Positions 45,188 through 57,458 of a stretch of 64,000 nucleotides of DNA are shown here, in pieces. The stretch covers positions 288,537-352,536 of the forward strand of contig JAJSPD010000051.1 in assembly GCA_021307315.1 (NCBI GenBank), written 5' to 3'. The notes beneath the pieces are model-generated. The model ran no database searches, was not told where the DNA came from, and saw only the letters and a program-made list of their open reading frames with translations. A program made the position numbers and the translations under genes. The stretch comes from Bisporella sp. PMI_857. Taxonomy: Eukaryota > Ascomycota > Leotiomycetes > Helotiales > Helotiaceae. Each line of letters begins with the position of its first letter. The first letter of the stretch is position 1.

Positions 45188-46992
45188 ATGACGGGGTACG
45201 ATCAGTTTTTTGAGGAATGGAAGCCGAAGGTTCCACAATTGCGGCAGGATGGGTTAACACCGCAAGAAATATGTACGAAGATGGCATATGACATCTTCAA
45301 CGATAGGTTAGTTGACCCGCGCTAGCACTGTCTTGGGAAACGCTCAGAGCTTGACGTATTTTGAATAGGTTCAAGTACAATACGGTGAAGGGATGGTATC
45401 GGAGGACATTCCCGGATTGGCCATCTGAGGAACATAAGACTAAGTTTAAGGAACATCGACTGCCCCAGAACGGCCCATCGCATCATCAACTGGCTGGTCA
45501 CCATACTAAGAATTCTCCAGCATGTTTCCCTCCACAACAACGGCAGAGGGTTCCCCAACATGGACCAAATTACACGAGCCAGCAGGCTTCGTCTGCCACC
45601 CCAAATCATCATCCCATTTACTCGCAGGGTCAAGCTATGGGAGAGGGTCTGCCACCACACGCTACAGGTATTTATCAGCCTGTTTATCAAGACAATCACT
45701 ATCCAATGGTTCATAACTATCCACAGAGAAGTTCTCCAGCTCCTTGCAGCATGTTTCAGCTAGGTGATGCCCAGGGGCCACCCAACGGCTTAGATCCGCA
45801 ATTGTTCTGTAGACAATACGGTTTGCCCCCTCAGCAAAATGGCCCTGGGGATAGGTTGGATGGCGGCGCCACTCAGTTATCAATTGGAGCCATCAGACCA
45901 CCTCACCAGCAAGTCCGTCATCGGTTTCAGCAGAACGACTATTTTCCACAAGCAAGGGGTCAAGCGAACGAGGGAGGAAATCCAGTAGGACATGCCGTTC
46001 TGCAGGAACCCAATGAACTATTGGGCTGTGACATGAGCCAAAGGGATTTAACAACCGACGAAAATCTAATGCCTTTCGAGAAGCTCCTTGGTTCTGATTT
46101 TCTCTATCCTAATTGTTCCGTAAGCCCGGGTCACTTTGGCGGAGACCTAACCTTGCCTTTGGACGGTCAGCGGTTCACTCTGCAAAGCAATGCGCCACGA
46201 AAGCAATCTGTTATGGCATATGATGAGCAGCGTTATCATCCTTCTCAGCCCCCAAATCAGAGCACATCGCAAGCTACTGCCGAGATTTTTGCAGCCAGCC
46301 TAGGAAATGATCAAATCCATGTCTTGCCTAGTCACGAACATCCGAGCAGTACACATGCAGGACAACATGGATCCACTCGAGCTTCTAACAAACATTATCG
46401 CAGCATCTCAATATTGTCCAGCCCCACACCACCTCCCCAATGTCCACTACCAGCAGATCCACCAACAAAGTTCAAAGTTATGCACAAAGGACCTAACGTT
46501 GGATCTAATGTAGGACATTGGCGCCCTGTTTGTGTGAAGAAGGGGAGCATGGTTACAGTCGACCCCGACAATTGGCCCACGGATCACCCCCCGAAACGAG
46601 TCAAAGGAGTCGGAACTAGAAGTCACGATTCCATGGTCATCCACCCAGAGTACCTCAAAATACCACATCTTGTTGCACCAGGAACTTCTGCCTCTTACGT
46701 CGAACAGGCTGCAACAGCCCGAGTTCCACTAAGTTGTCGCCCTGCCAACTCCTCAAATGTCTCGGTTCGTTCCAGCCTCCGCGATTCTGGCTATATCAGT
46801 ATGCTGGATTCCACAATCGTTGAATCAATGCAGTCTTCATTTAGCGCCTTGAAGTTGACGGACGCCGAATGCAGGGCAGATTACGAGGAAGCTGATGATG
46901 GCTATGTGGACGTGAAAATAACAACAAAGGGACGCATGAGGAGAAGCTATATTGAGAAGATGCATTCACCTATTTCTGGCCCTGACTCCTAA
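45188..46992 (+). CDS. Hypothetical low-complexity protein, Gln/Pro/His-rich
   Basis: Two exons (45188-45306, 45369-46992) with a 62-nt GTTAGT...GAATAG intron give 580 residues. The first exon is needed for a natural ATG and completes a compact N-terminal block with many Trp, Tyr and Phe: YDQFFEEWKPKVPQL, then TVKGWYRRTFPDWPSEEH. This block (about 1-70) looks like a small conserved fold. The rest, to about residue 400, is rich in Gln, Pro, His and Asn, as in disordered regulatory proteins; the C-terminal 100 residues are Ser-rich with DSGYISMLDS. I do not recognise a family. A nuclear regulatory role is a guess from composition only. Confidence 0.65.
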
Positions 46993-47810
46993 GCTTTGGT
47001 TACCTGAAGTCGACGCTTGGAATCCCACCGCCAGCAGAGTATCACGAAAAAGGCTAGAGTCATCTAGGCCAACTTGCAAGCGACGAAAACGAAGATATTA
47101 GACCTTTTACTGAGCTGGCATCGATGGCTTACGCTCATTGAGGACCTTGCAACGACCGTTACGAGTTATGACAGAAAGATTTGCGCAGGTTAGCTGGAGA
47201 GACTACAATGATGGTGTATTGGTTCGGGTTTGAGTTCTAAATATCATTTCTTGTATTCATGGGCCTGAGCGTTTTTCATTCTCTATTTTCATGATACTGT
47301 TTTGAGCGATATCTTGGAGAAATCTATTTTTCAGGACCCACAGCTCTATAGTATACTTCATAGTCTTGTATTATCAAGTTTCGGCTCAATAGCCTGTACT
47401 GAAGCTCTCCCTACTGTACCCTCGTTTTTACTACGCTTGAATGACTTCCATTTGCACATTGAGCATAGAGTTTAGGTGCTTGTGCCTCTCCATGATGAAC
47501 TGTTCTAGACGTAGGATGCGGGATTGTGGGAAACAGGGGCGAAGTTAGAAAGTTGTAGATATGAGAGAAGTCATATTGATTTCAGGCAGCCTCACGCTTG
47601 AAGGGTCCGTTCATCCGGAGAATGGGGCAAGGAGACGAGAAGGAGGGGGTTGAGATGATCACGTGAGCCACCTGGAAAATCTCGAATCTTGTGGCCTCCC
47701 TTCTATTTGCATAAGAATAGAGCAAATTCATCTGATGAATCCCTTCATCAAGATCACCAAAATCTCTTCACGCATTCAACCCAGGGAGTGCCCCAAAGTA
47801 TGAGCCATTC
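46993..47810. other. Intergenic; no gene seen
   Basis: Downstream of the Gln/Pro/His-rich gene. No sign of the N-terminal half of the HET remnant that follows. Confidence 0.4.
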
Positions 47811-48570
47811 TTGTGCGGGGATATCATGGACATCTATTCAGGTTGTTCTTTGGCCATTTGCAGTGACAAGCTAATTGCCATTGCTGGTTTAGCTGCCGCC
47901 TTCAGCAAATCCATCCAGGCACAGTATTATGCGGGTTTATGGGGTAACCATAGGTTCCTGATGCAGCTTCTCTGGACATCGAATGACTTGAATGGTCAAT
48001 GCTCAAGGTTCACTGGATATACGCCACCACCTGCTCTCAGGCATCTATTTGGGGACCCATTCATGCTACATATCATCTCACGTCCCTGAATTGACGCTAA
48101 GTGCCTTTCCTCTTGTAGAAATTTCCGGAGTCGAAATTGAACTTGCCTCTGAGAATAGTATCCTTGGTCGCGTTACAAAATGAATATTGTATCTACGGGG
48201 CAAAGTATCTCGCTTGTGCTTATGTTCTACCTGCACATGGTTCCAGCGGGGATAGACGGTATCGCGTTAATGAAAATTTAGAGTGTAATGCAGAAAATTA
48301 TCAAGATCTATGAGATGCAGAACAAACTCTTATTATGATTGGCGATTCAGGTGGCCGACGATTACCACAGTTATCATTTTGCCCTGATTTCACAATTGAG
48401 AATTGAGGCAGTGTATACAATCCTGACGATGAACTCTTCTTGCTCCCGCTACTGCAGCGAATATACACCTAGAGGAATGTCGATTTACCTTATAATAGAC
48501 TAGTAGCATTAGTCTTGAGAGCTAAGCCTCCGTCAACGACCTTAGTTATAACTCATTACTTTGAAGGTCC
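47811..48570 (+). pseudogene. Decayed C-terminal half of a HET-domain gene
   Basis: Short stretches in shifting frames match the region that follows the HET core in many HET proteins: DKLIAIAGLA, QYYAGLWG and LMQLLW in one frame; then SQASIWGPIHATY, a worn form of PSWSWASVDGPI, in another; then VEISGVEIELASEN, LGRVTK, an in-frame TGA, and ILYLRGKV; and finally DDELFLLPLL and LVALVLRAK, like the usual closing strand motifs. The HET core itself (ALSYCWG, WIDALCI) is absent upstream. Non-functional. Confidence 0.7.
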
Positions 48571-49086
48571 GTAACTTGGTCTATTGCTCTTGGTACGGAT
48601 CAGGGCATCCCAGAAGCAGAATTTAGGAAGCTTTTCCTGGCACAGGAAACACAGGACACGTTAGATTTTGATGGCAGTGCTGGCTACAGTTTGGCTATAA
48701 ACTAGTTTCGCCACGGAGTTTCTACGCTCTGCAAGACGTCCCCAAATTCTATAATCTCACTCTAAATTTCCTTTAGTCGCGGCCCCATTGAGTTTAAAAG
48801 TCTGCAAAGTAATTGAATCAGTTCGCCGATCTAATTTCACTTCCTAAGAGTCCAAAAATAAGATACTGTCATTGGCTAGCGACCGCGAGGACCGAAATAT
48901 ATAGGTGAAAGCAGTTTGGTCAGTAACCTTTGCTTACATAAGAACTTGCTAGCAATTTATCGCCCTAAACAAATACGCCTAATTGGCCTAGGTATACAAT
49001 TTGGTAGAGATATATGAGCATACGAAGGCTGAACGCCGCCCCCCACAAAGGAAATGGCAAAACTTCGCTCTGAAGGTACCCTACCC
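48571..49086. other. Intergenic; no gene seen
   Basis: Downstream of the methyltransferase gene. No family-like frame. Confidence 0.45.
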
Positions 49087-49937
49087 CTATGTCTCCTTCC
49101 TCTTCCTCGCCGAAACAACCTTAAAGCTCGGCTCCTCAATCCACAAAGCCCAATACTCCGGGTCGTCCTTCAACAACTTCGACTTACCAATATCCTCGAC
49201 AACCACATTCTCAAACCCATACTTCTCATGCAGCTCCGTGCTCCCACTATAACTAATTTCCATACTCGACGCCTCAAACTCCATAATGCTCTTCCCCTCC
49301 AGAAATACCTCATACTTAAACCTGACCCCCCCTTCCATCTTCTCATGGTCCTTATACTTGACCCCATACCTCCCATCCAAGAGCACCTTCCCCCACGGAT
49401 CATCCGACCTGATGCCCATGAACCGGCCACCAGGCTTCGCATAAGCAGAGACGTTAGCCCACATCCCCTCCAGGGCAGGGACGCTCTCCGCGTGATCAAA
49501 CACCCAGTTCGCCATGACGAGGTCGTACCCCTCCTTCAGATCCGCAAGGTGGGAAAGCGGCTTCGAGACGTCGGCCTCGAACCAGCGGATCTTGGGCTCG
49601 CCGCCGAGACTGGCGCGGCCGGATGCGAGCATCTCGGGCGAGACATCAACTACATCCACGGAAGCAGCGCCTCTGGCGATGGCGTCGCGTGCGCGCTATC
49701 TGTGTTGTTAGTCTTGCGTGGCTACAGCGAGGAGTTTTTGCAGCGCTTTTGAAAGAATATGGTGCAATAGGAATTACTTACGAGACCGGTACCGCCGCCA
49801 AGATCGAGGACCGCAAGACCTGTACAATCACCGATCGCAGAGCCGACGAGCTCTTGCTCCAAGAGGCCGAGGGGCAGCTGGGTTAAGGATTCATAGGTTG
49901 TTGCTTGTTCGTCGTACTCTTTCTTGACTTGTGCCAT
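49087..49937 (-). CDS. Class I SAM-dependent methyltransferase
   Basis: Two exons (49782-49937, 49087-49695) with an 86-nt GTAAGT...GATAG intron give 254 residues. The SAM-binding motif I reads VLDLGGGTGL (about 43-52), followed across the intron by RARDAIARGA and VDVVDVSPEML (motif II acidic residue), then VMANWVFDHAES in the motif IV area. No N-terminal targeting signal. The substrate is unknown; relatives act on small molecules such as polyketide or phenolic hydroxyls, but no biosynthetic genes are nearby. The acceptor choice (GATAG before CGCGCA) keeps the frame and joins GL directly to the conserved RARDAIARGA helix. Confidence 0.9.
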
Positions 49938-51160
49938 TGTAGGTTGATTCTGAGTTCTTTTGCTACTTTAAAAGAGGGGTTTGGAGTTTGGAAGGAGAGG
50001 GGTTGTTTTTGACGTTGAGAAAAGGTTTTATGCAGTATCACCAGCGTATTGATATGCAATGCACGAATCCCAGCCTTCCATCCTGATTCGCATTTAACCG
50101 GATACAGATGCGGGGATTGGTAACACTCCACTTCATGGCATAAGCACAAATCAGGCGGCGAGATGAACCCTCAAATTATTTTTTACATATATTGGCATGT
50201 ATTGGGGCGTCTGTCGTGGACCACGAGATATTATAGTGGTGTGTAACATGGTTCAGACGTCGTCTTGTCGAATATATATATTTCACATCAGTGTTAAGTA
50301 TTGAGCAAGACCCGTGAGGGATAGAATATAAAATTCAAATATCTTGATATATCTGGCCTGCAGCTTCCGAAAGGCATGCTTTGGATCATACCTGTTGTTC
50401 ACTTAGCGCAATGGGGCCAACTTTGTTGCTCTATAACTCTCCAATACGTTGTATTCTTGAGTAGCATGATTTTAATATCGAATGAATGACCATTTCTTTG
50501 TTTATATACAACGACATTGGGCCGGTTGGTGTTACTACAGGCAGTGCTCAAAGTAAGCTCGTCATTTTCACTGCCTGCCCTTGGAAACGGATTAGAATCA
50601 GTGCATGCTATTATAAAAAGGTATTCATTCAGAATCATGTGGTGATGTCAAATGTGGACACAAAAGAGGTCTAATTCAAGTTAAATGCCGAGGATGAGGT
50701 TCTTTTAAGATCACAGAACGAGGATAGTCCCAAGGAGTAGATGTGCGTGAACAGAGGCAATTATATTTTCGCGTTGAGAACATGCCCTCAGGCCTTAAGA
50801 TAAATAGCTGCCAGTCTAACTCACTGCCCTGCCATTATCACCGCTTTGTGGTTTACGCCGATAGGTAAACTAGAAGGTATTACCCAAAAATGCCTCGGCT
50901 TTACTACGATCCGAATGCTTTATCATTCTTACCAAAAGCAGCGAATGGAAATAACCAAATGTGACACCTCCCCAAAACGGAACTGGCATAAAGCCCGACA
51001 TTTTTCTCCTTCACCGCGAAGAAGCTGTCATCGTCTTTGGAATTTTGATGTGCATCTTCTTCCTCACATTTACCCTTTTTGCCATTCACTGGTAGGGCAT
51101 ATCTAAATTCCAAATCTGAGATCCAACACAAAATATCTAGACCATAACGCGATTGACATC
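49938..51160. promoter_or_regulatory. Divergent intergenic region between methyltransferase and rhodopsin-like genes
   Basis: No gene seen. Frames at 50399-50638 (minus) and 50846-51106 (plus) show no family. It should hold both promoters. Confidence 0.4.
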
Positions 51161-52551
51161 ATGCCTAACCAGCAAATCAGTCAGTCGCTGAACCACGTAG
51201 GTTCTCCATTGGTTCAGCACAAGGTAGAACTGATTTTGGTGCAGAGCGTCCTTCTAACAGTCATGCTTCTTTCGATATTCGTCTTCGGCCTTCGAGGCTT
51301 TGCTCGTCTCAAATCTAGAGTTCCTTTGTATGTCTCTGGAGATAGCGCTTGTAAGTACTGTGCCTGTCCCTCTGTCAGCTTTGTCAATTGATACACCCAT
51401 ATCCCCCTTGTCCAAGAGTAATTATTTGCCTATGAGCTGACATCAAGCCTACTCTAGCATATGTAGCCGAAATCTCGTTTGTCATCATGTGCTGCCTCTT
51501 CATCGCCGCGATGCCCACACTCTATGCTGTGGTATCTGGAGATCCCATCTCCAATGAATCACTCTCGGACGCCCGTAAGCCTCCTCATTGTTGCGCCTAA
51601 ATGCCTACTTCAAGATCCTCAATAACATCAACTAGTGCCAAACATGCTCTACCTACTGCGAGGTGGTGTCATTTTCTTCTGGCTTGCCCTATGGATTGTA
51701 AAAATATCCTTGCTTGCTCTGCTAAAGAAGATCACCTTCGGAGTTACAAAATATGAGAATTCCCGACGTTTTATCATGCTTCTGACCGTCGTCACCTTCG
51801 TGGGTTGTATCATTGCTGACTTGGCGAGTTTCCTCTCTTTCCGCACTTGGTTCACTTATAACAAGCCTGCCTGCATTTACAAAAACGTGGAGTATGTCCT
51901 AGGTCGGCGCAGAGAGGCTCATTATGGCGGAGATTCGGTAAGAGAATGTTTAAATCTTCGCGATGCGATATCCCATCCAGTCAGCTTATGGTTCTCAGCG
52001 GCTGCGGATATCACAACCAATCTGCTCAGTACGATTGTCATTCTCAATACTCTTCTTACGTATTCTGACCGTGAAATATAGTATTAGCACTTTTCGTGCA
52101 TCTTTTCCGACACAGGCGTGCTTCAATGCGGGAGAAAATTGGATTTGGAATCATTTCAACTATTGGAATCACAACCATGATTATCGCTGTTGTACGGGTC
52201 GTGCCCTCAGACGACGCGCTAGATGGACGGGTCAGCACACAATATTTGATATTTTGGGCGGCGATTGAGGGTTTCTTCGCAATGCTTGTTCAATGCCTAC
52301 CGGACTTCACCTATCTCACCCAGAGCCGTGGTCAAGTATCGCACACGCGACAGTCCTCAGCCACATTACTCGATTACCCACACTCTGCAACACCAGCTTG
52401 CTCAAACCGGCAATTTGATGATGGTCAACCATCTAGGGATTCTTCCCCTACATACACTGAGAATATTTCTTTGGAGGAGATAGACATCGTGGATTATGCA
52501 CCTGGTGAGAAGACCGAGCATAGGGAACAAAGACCACTTTCGATGGTCTGA
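51161..52551 (+). CDS. SAT4/rhodopsin-type integral membrane protein with seven membrane segments
   Basis: Four exons (51161-51350, 51458-51574, 51636-52028, 52082-52551) give 389 residues. Seven hydrophobic segments are visible: one in exon 1, one in exon 2 (EISFVIMCCLFIAAMPTL), three in exon 3 and two in exon 4. The third intron (GTACGA...AATATAG, 53 nt) joins ADITTNLL to ILALFVHLFRHR, which restores the fifth segment and the RREKIG-like loop typical of this family. A hydrophilic tail of about 80 residues is probably cytosolic. Family members (also called PTH11-like or CFEM-less rhodopsin-domain proteins) are mostly uncharacterised plasma-membrane proteins, some suspected receptors. No CFEM domain is present. 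Confidence 0.85.
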
Positions 52552-53740
52552 TGAGTGTAACCTTGGCATATAAGAGCGCAAACAAATGGTTATTGTATTA
52601 TGGTAGTTGGAAAATTTGATGTATGGAAATAGCAGATATGGGCATTCCAGTTTCTTGATTTTTCCACAAAAGATTGCCATTGGGCTATGGTCGGATGCTA
52701 CCATATAGATTTTCGCTAGCTATCTGGGAATCTGAAGGGAAATGCAGGAGTGAGTCTGGTCATGTGAGCTTTTCGTAGTCTTCTACAGAAATGAGCCTTA
52801 AAAATATTCCACAACTCCGCACGACTTAGTCCTTTCAAGTAGCCCGCTGTTATATCAAAGCCTTAGACATATTTGGAAGAGTAATCATAATGTTCGATCA
52901 TTATTAGCTCCATAACATCGTAGACTGTTTGACGCTATGCCAAGGGTTATTTGAAGAATGTGTATGTCTCGTTACTGTTACTGGAGATCAGTTGGAACCA
53001 TGCCTATGCCCGCCGTTGACAGCCTTGATTATAGAAACAGCTTCCATCTCCTGGCGCTTCTCTTCTCATCCTTCTCCTCTCTCCTTTTATTCAACCAATA
53101 ATACCAATATCTACGTCTCGAGCTTCTAATATAGCTTCTTCGATTATCACTAATACGGTGCGTATGATCACTGAACCGTGGAATCGAGCGTCGTACAGTC
53201 TGTTAGATGTGTCTCGAGACTTTTCTTGTCTCTGGTGCGAAATTTCACGGGTGGGACGGTAAACGTGCGGTCGTCGTTTTGTTCGATACGGCATTATTCA
53301 GGTTCTCTACTTTACAGAGATTTATGTTCCTTCTTACCGCTTGATGCACCGCATCATCGCACGGTCCAACTCCAGCATTTGATAGACGCCCGGAGCCAAG
53401 TCCTAAATCGGTTTTCTGGAAATTTTGCGCTATGTTAGCGCGGAAAATAAGTTCTACTGGTTTTGACTTTTGCCATCTGGTCGCTACTTGAGGATAGCGA
53501 GGGCCCGGTTCCGAATTAATGCTACCGGTCCAGAACTAAGATTTTGGTTCAGGTCATGTGCCGTGATTGATGAGAAACGTTCGCTGGTTTAAATAGCTTT
53601 GCGAAGTCTCGACGTTTTCATGATTTTTTATTTTGGTTAATGGGATATCTAACGCAATATTTGTCTACCAGATTTATCTACCACACGATTTATCAGGACT
53701 GAAACATATCAACTGTGCGGACCGATCTGTTCAGAGAGAT
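52552..53740. other. Intergenic; no gene seen
   Basis: No coding frame with family resemblance. Confidence 0.45.
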
Positions 53741-54561
53741 ATGGCCACATTAGCTCAGTTTACCTGTTTCACGAAGCTGCCACCTGAACTGCGAACTAAC
53801 ATCTGGGAGTATTGTATACTGCCTCGAATCGTCAACATCTGGCCGTCCAAGCAATACGAAAGAAGCTGAAGCACTCAACGTTTAAGCGACCTGAAGGAGG
53901 TAACCTGGACGACGAGACATCCGTGGTGTCGCCTCAACCTGCAGTCTTGTCGGTGTGCTATGAATCTCGAGTGCAGGGTTTGAAAGTTTATCGCATGTAC
54001 TTCGAGCCTCAGCTTGGTCGAGGCTACTATCTCAATCTCTCGATGGATATCCTTTGCCCGACACCTACTAAATTCAGGCGACCCCAACCACTCAGAGGCC
54101 TGTGGTCCACTCTCCATTACGGTTACTCCGACGAAAAAACGCGTTTGATAACACGAAGCGGCGCCGCCCCTTGCAACGTTCCCGAGCTCACGCTTTACGT
54201 CAAAACCGCGCCCGACTTTGACAAGAATGCTTTTTGGTCGGAAGATGATGACAAAACGGTGGCCCATCACCGCACGACATGCTCACATGCGGTGGCGATG
54301 TTCGACTTTCTCCTCGCGTGCTTCGATGGCCATGTCGAAAAGCTAAATCTCGTGGTTCAAGAGCATAAATGCCCATATGCCTTGGCGCATTTCCTCTCGC
54401 GTTGCAACATGGGCGGAAGTCGCCGGTATACAAATAATCAGAATACCGCCGAAGGGAGAGAGGCTCTACCCCCTGCTGTCACCGTTGTCAATCGTGCGGA
54501 CTATGTTCAGCGGGAGGGATGCGGCTTTGCTCCTGGTCAGTTTGGCCTTTCTTCAGAGTAA
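53741..54561 (+). pseudogene. 2EXR-domain gene with apparent frameshift
   Basis: From ATG 53741 the frame gives a good 2EXR start (FTCFTKLPPELRTNIWEY, then RIVNIWP) but stops soon after, at TGA near 53867. The rest of the domain continues in another frame: PAVLSVCYESRVQGLKVYR and YYLNLSMDILCP are the usual second half, and the frame runs to TAA 54561 with about 220 codons. No intron that keeps both conserved halves and corrects the phase is visible between about 53830 and 53880. The simplest reading is a small indel, so a pseudogene or a sequence error. 2EXR proteins are abundant in filamentous ascomycetes and their function is unknown. Confidence 0.7.
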
Positions 54562-55150
54562 GAGGTCTGAAAAGGATGTTTGAACGGTAGTGGCTTAGGA
54601 TATAACGACAACTGGGGGTTGTTCCAGACAATATCTGCCTCACCAACAAATAATTTCCGGCTGATATTCGGGGCGTATTTTACCAGAGAGAATTGGCTAG
54701 AGCAATGTACCTCTAGATGGCACAATATATTAAGATATGAAAATGATGGAAATTGAAGTTCATATATGTCGTTACTTCTTCCCGCTAGCTGTATTGTCGG
54801 AAGAGGAATCCGCTTACTCAATTCTACATCCTTCTTATCCCGGATATTCGCGCAACAAACAGGCTCGTCACGTTTCCAGATGCCGCTGACTATCCTCACT
54901 GTAGAATTACAGAGGATTATTCTAGCTATTAGCACCCCGACACAATGAACAGAGTATTCACGTGATCAGTATTCTTTTCTTGCATGGTTCTTGCTGACAT
55001 AAATTTGGCGACTAATACACGAAAGTGGATGTTTTGTGACTTTTACGCGTTATACAAGCAGTCTACTACAACCAAGATCCTCTTAGATAGGAAATATTTT
55101 TAGAGAATAACACTTTCTAGTGACATCGAATTTAGCTCTCGTCTCATGCG
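54562..55150. other. Intergenic; no gene seen
   Basis: A minus-strand frame of 132 codons at 54537-54935 has no family resemblance and overlaps the 2EXR 3' end. Presumed promoter of the HET gene. Confidence 0.4.
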
Positions 55151-57458
55151 ATGTTTACATGCGCAGCGTGTACAGAAATCTCGGTGGATTACCTCCGCAA
55201 GTTCGATCATAACAAGCTATTCCAGCACCATGACAGCTTCGGCGAGCTGAAGGATTGTGCGGAGGCGGATCCAAGCTGCGGTATCTGCCTTCTGCTCTGG
55301 CGCACCGTGGACGGCGTCACGCGGCTCGATATCTCCAAGCCCGCCGTTCGAGATAATTTAAACGAGGTGTATGGGTTGTACGGCGACTTTTATGATGACA
55401 CTGAGCCTGATTATGGGCTACATGACATGTCCAACACAGTGACGAGCCGTGGGAGTGCGGTCAAGATCGAGTCTCGATTTTTAACCTACAATTTTGGTTT
55501 GAGCAGGCCAGGAATTTGCCTGTTTGCTCTCGAGAGTGAGTGAGGGTTTATTAAGTTGTTCGGGACCAAGATTGAGATTCGAAAGGGCGGTTAAGGTGTC
55601 CTAATCCTTCGAATCCTGTCGGGGCGATACGTAACGACCGTGTTTAATTCATCACATTCTATCTCTCCTTCTAAATGAGAATCTACTGACCGCTACCTTT
55701 ATCCCAGACACACCAGCCGCAATGCATTTCACAGAGAGATGTACTTATGCGGACCAAACTCCTAATCTAAGCATGCAGCTTGGCCGGAAGTGGCTCGAGA
55801 TCTGTCGTGAACATCACCATCGGTTTTGTACCTCTGCTGCCCCTATTGGTGCCGTCACGATGCCTACACGTATCATCGCTCTTGGTTCTCCTAATTCAGC
55901 ATCCAACGCACCCACCCGACTCATTGCCGCGGGCAATTTGCGGGAGCCATATGTAGCCTTGTCTTATTGCTGGGGAATCGGCGCCACAGAGTCCCTCATG
56001 CTGCGTGACGAGAATTTGGAGTCGATGAAGCAGTTTATTGATGAAGGGGAGCTTCTCAAAACGTATCGCGAAGCATTCCAAGTGGCTCGCGAACTCGGAT
56101 TTCGGTTCATCTGGATCGATGCGCTTTGCATAATTCAAGAGAACAAGAGCGACTGGGAGCATGAGTCGGCAAGAATGAGTGAGGTGTATGGAAATGCGGA
56201 TTTGACTATAGTGGCGGCACGGTCCGGTGACAGTAAATCTGGGTTTCTGCAAAATAGCTTCAAGCCTATGGTGCCACCATGCCCCTTTCAGTATGGAAGG
56301 TATGATGAGACTGGTCGAGAAATCGAGGGTCTCTACGTTGGTCTTGATAGGACTGAATTTAAGACAACGTTCGACCCTGATCCGGTGCAGTTACGAGGTT
56401 GGTGCCTACAAGAGGCGGAGCTGAGCAAGAGATTGCTTGTCTTTAGCAGGGACGGAGTATACTTTTCCTGTAAGACAACTAAGCTTTACGAGGATAGGGT
56501 ATGGACCTTCTTTCATCATCGCGACGTACAACCAAAGGGAGTAGTTGTTCCCCGAGGCTTGCCAGACACTAACCGATTTGAGCTACTGGATCACTGGTAC
56601 GCAGCGATTCTACCGGGTTATACGGCAAGGGCACTCACGAACCCTGGCGATGTCTTCGCCGCGATTGCTAGTTTGGCTATAATGGCAAGTCTGACAATAG
56701 GTGGACGATATCTAGCAGGCGTGTGGGAGAGCGATCTGCCGCGAGGCCTGCTCTGGAAACCTCGATATCAGATTCGCTGGATGGTGGAGCCGTTGAGGTA
56801 TGAGAAGACTCTGGCAGCCTTACGGAGACCAGCCCGCTCGCAAGCTCCCTCGTGGTCTTGGGCGGCCGTGAATGGCCCGGTTCAGCACGGCTGGGATAAC
56901 AAGAAGAAATGGCCCCCGTATCCAGTTGAAGGCCGACCCAGCGCGTTTCTTGTACGGCCTGCAAGTCACGACTTTACGCAGTGGACAGCCCAAGATGACT
57001 GTGATGCCCACGTTCTGCACATGCCACTATGTGAGCTTCAGATGTATGGTCGACCGCGACGACTACGCTGCACTTCGACTCCACAAGCTCGGCTGCTGGA
57101 TTGGTATGAGACCCTTGGCTACCGTCGACGCCAACGGCCCGATGACTTACCGCCACAAGCACGAGGAACGATACTGTTCGAGCCTGCAACGGTACTCAAC
57201 GATAGCGACCTCTCGCTTCTTAAAGAAGCATGCCCATTCGACCAAATAGTTGCTTACGGCATTTTTGATATTGCCGAAGAGCGAATCGAGGAGTTTTGGG
57301 CACTTCCGATAACGCGAAATCTAGGCTTGATCCTGGATCGAAATGCTGATGGGACTTTCCACCGCCTGGGGATTTTCCGCATCATGAGTTACGAAGGAGA
57401 CAGCATGAGCTACGAGTGGTTTAGTGCAGGTGCTGAGGAACTAGTCAGGCTAGTATAG
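55151..57458 (+). CDS. HET-domain protein (heterokaryon incompatibility family)
   Basis: Two exons (55151-55535, 55708-57458) with a 172-nt GTGAGT...TCCCAG intron give 711 residues. The N-terminus has paired cysteines (CAAC, CGIC). HET motifs are YVALSYCWG (210-218), FRFIWIDALCIIQ (260-272), WEHESARMSEVYGNADLTI (about 278-296) and LRGWCLQEAELSKR (about 371-384). The C-terminal half has PSWSWAAVNGPV and a closing RLGIFRI, so the gene is complete. HET domains are part of fungal allorecognition and programmed cell death, analogous in logic to TIR domains. There is no NACHT, WD40 or TPR region in this one. Frame and phase are intact throughout. Confidence 0.93.

Noticed and set aside
54537..54935. 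132-codon minus-strand frame as a gene
   Set aside because: It overlaps the 2EXR 3' end, matches no family, and looks like chance openness.
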